From CALKCV01 sp964619285 (GTDB taxonomy: Bacteria > Cyanobacteriota > Cyanobacteriia > Cyanobacteriales > Microcoleaceae): 6,154 nt of DNA. The stretch lies in the NCBI GenBank assembly GCA_964619285.1, contig CAZUCT010000352.1, positions 1 through 6,154 on the forward strand, read 5' to 3'. The translations under genes and the position numbers were made by a program. Shown piece after piece: positions 5,684 through 6,154 of this stretch (within the stretch, counting starts at the first letter, position 1; every line of letters begins with the position of its first letter). Under the pieces are notes generated by a model. That model did not search any database, was not told the DNA's origin, and saw only the letters and a program-made list of their open reading frames with translations.

Positions 5684-5698
5684 TTTTCTCACCCACCT

Positions 5699-5722
5699 AG
5701 TAATCGCTTCAGCGATTTGCCC
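5699..5722. repeat. TAGTAATCGCTTCAGCGATT repeat unit before the tandem array
   Basis: TAGTAATCGCTTCAGCGATT is identical to the 20 bases just after the assembly gap (5903-5922). It contains a short dyad, AATCGCT-TC-AGCGATT. It is followed here by TGCCC, where the copy after the gap has GGCCC. Confidence 0.75.
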
Positions 5723-5802
5723 GTTCGTAGTAAGCATAATGGTGCTTGTTCGTAGTAAGCATAATGGTGCTTGTTCGTAGTAAGCATAATGGTGCTTGTT
5801 CG
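5723..5802. repeat. 25-bp tandem repeat, three full copies, cut by the gap
   Basis: Three identical 25-bp units (5723-5747, 5748-5772, 5773-5797), each GTTCGTAGTA followed by AGCATAATGGTGCTT, and then the first five bases of a fourth (5798-5802) before the N-run. Each unit has a dyad, AAGCA-TAATGG-TGCTT. The units abut with no spacers, so this is not a CRISPR array. Confidence 0.95.
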
Positions 5803-5902
5803 NNNNNNNNNNNNNNNNNNNNNNNNNNNNNNNNNNNNNNNNNNNNNNNNNNNNNNNNNNNNNNNNNNNNNNNNNNNNNNNNNNNNNNNNNNNNNNNNNN
5901 NN
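5803..5902. other. assembly gap of 100 N
   Basis: A run of exactly 100 N, the usual placeholder for a gap of unknown size. It falls inside repeats on both sides. Joining the flanks, GTTCG plus TAGTAATCGC, gives the normal repeat arm, so the true missing length may be zero or a number of 25-bp units. Confidence 0.97.
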
Positions 5903-5957
5903 TAGTAATCGCTTCAGCGATTGGCCCTTTTTTATCGCTAAAGCGATTACTACGAAC
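5903..5957. repeat. palindromic repeat, TAGTAATCGCTTCAGCGAT type
   Basis: Left arm 5903-5921 pairs with 5934-5952 with one mismatch (5915/5940) around a 12-base loop. The right arm continues with CGAAC (5953-5957), whose partner GTTCG is the last five bases before the gap. The element is therefore complete only if the gap is closed directly. It belongs to the same GTTCGTAGTAA family as 5320-5372. Confidence 0.85.
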
Positions 5958-5984
5958 GCGAACGAAATTTTTTTATCTAACCCC

Positions 5985-6013
5985 TTGACAGTGCCTTTTT
6001 TATTTGTTATGAT
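5985..6013 (+). promoter_or_regulatory. strong sigma70-type promoter
   Basis: TTGACA (5985-5990) and TATGAT (6008-6013) are separated by exactly 17 bp: a perfect -35, a 5-of-6 -10 and ideal spacing. Transcription should start near 6020 and run rightward. No gene starts within the remaining window, so it drives either a structured leader for a gene beyond the edge or a small RNA. Confidence 0.75.
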
Positions 6014-6019
6014 TGAGTC

Positions 6020-6134
6020 GATGAGGAAGAACTACCTACCAGTATGAGGGGTCAAACCCATCAACCTCCGGGAGGTTGTCAGGGGACCATTATATATGTT
6101 CGGGAGCATCCCATATTTGCAAAAATAGAAAATG
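6020..6134 (+). ncRNA. structured leader or small RNA, unidentified
   Basis: The first hairpin is nested: GGTC (6050-6053) with GACC (6085-6088), CCC (6057-6059) with GGG (6082-6084), and CAACCTCC (6062-6069) with GGAGGTTG (6071-6078); the innermost pairs must open to give a loop. A second hairpin can form from ATAT (6094-6097) with ATAT (6113-6116) and GGGA (6102-6105) with TCCC (6109-6112). No T-tract follows, so termination before 6134 is not supported and a 5' leader is the likelier reading. I could not match it to a riboswitch or known cyanobacterial RNA. The right end given is arbitrary. Confidence 0.4.
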
Positions 6135-6154
6135 GCTAATCGCTAATCGCTAAT
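6135..6154. repeat. heptamer tandem array, GCTAATC, cut by the window edge
   Basis: GCTAATC at 6135-6141 and 6142-6148, followed by GCTAAT up to the last base. It is another 7-bp array of the class seen four times on the left. It lies downstream of the promoter and leader, so it may sit within a transcribed leader. Its true length is not visible. Confidence 0.85.

Noticed and set aside
5498..5737. Minus-strand open frame of 79 codons
   Set aside because: It is made entirely of the nested repeats; the translation repeats GFEKPGF- and GFFGKTRF-like strings from the AAACCGGG hairpins.
5723..5802. CRISPR array
   Set aside because: The 25-bp units are identical and directly adjacent with no spacers, and no cas gene is present.
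5746..6047. Plus-strand open frames across the assembly gap
   Set aside because: They depend on 100 unknown bases and on repeat sequence.
6021..6047. Eight-codon leader peptide ATG...TGA (MRKNYLPV)
   Set aside because: It begins at the predicted transcription start with no ribosome site, and a frame this short is expected by chance.

Overview
The window looks like a piece of a draft genome from a filamentous cyanobacterium, probably of the Oscillatoria/Microcoleus type. Three things point there. The octamer GCGATCGC (HIP1) occurs seven times in about 6 kb (256, 941, 1968, 2438, 3663, 3704, 5406). Intergenic spaces carry several 7-bp tandem arrays. Hairpin repeats of the AGAAACCCGGTTT and GTTCGTAGTAA kinds fill the non-coding DNA. 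The genus is an inference.

Left part (about 197-2820, all minus strand). Four genes run leftward in the order 232-aa unknown protein, 69-aa small protein, von Willebrand A (TerY/YegL-type) protein and PP2C-type Ser/Thr phosphatase, with gaps of 61, 67 and 168 bp. A sigma70-like promoter lies just upstream of the 232-aa gene (2893-2922). The VWA and PP2C pair is two thirds of the known TerY-phosphatase-kinase signalling triad. No kinase is visible inside the window. Each gap between these genes holds a different heptamer array. One array supplies the last six codons and the stop of the 69-aa gene, and another abuts the stop of the 232-aa gene.

Middle (2821-5215). A 427-bp divergent spacer separates the 232-aa gene from acs, which encodes a full-length AMP-forming acetyl-CoA synthetase on the plus strand. 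The spacer carries a heptamer array, a GGCC-rich patch with dyads, a candidate promoter and, 12 bp before the acs start codon, a perfect palindrome matching the NtcA consensus (GTA-N8-TAC). This suggests, but does not prove, nitrogen-linked control of acetate use.

Right part (5216-6154). No gene is convincing here. There is a 53-bp palindrome, a nested inverted-repeat element, a 42-bp direct duplication, a 25-bp tandem array that runs into a 100-N gap, and another palindrome that resumes at the far edge of the gap. The sequences on the two sides of the gap join into a continuous repeat motif, so the gap may be a repeat-caused assembly break of little or no true length. After the gap comes a textbook sigma70 promoter (TTGACA, 17 bp, TATGAT). 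It is followed by about 100 nt that can fold into hairpins, either the leader of a gene beyond the right edge or a small RNA.

I did not find a clearly new multi-gene system. The best leads are the kinase-less VWA/PP2C cluster with its two unrecognised upstream genes, and the promoter plus structured leader at the right edge.
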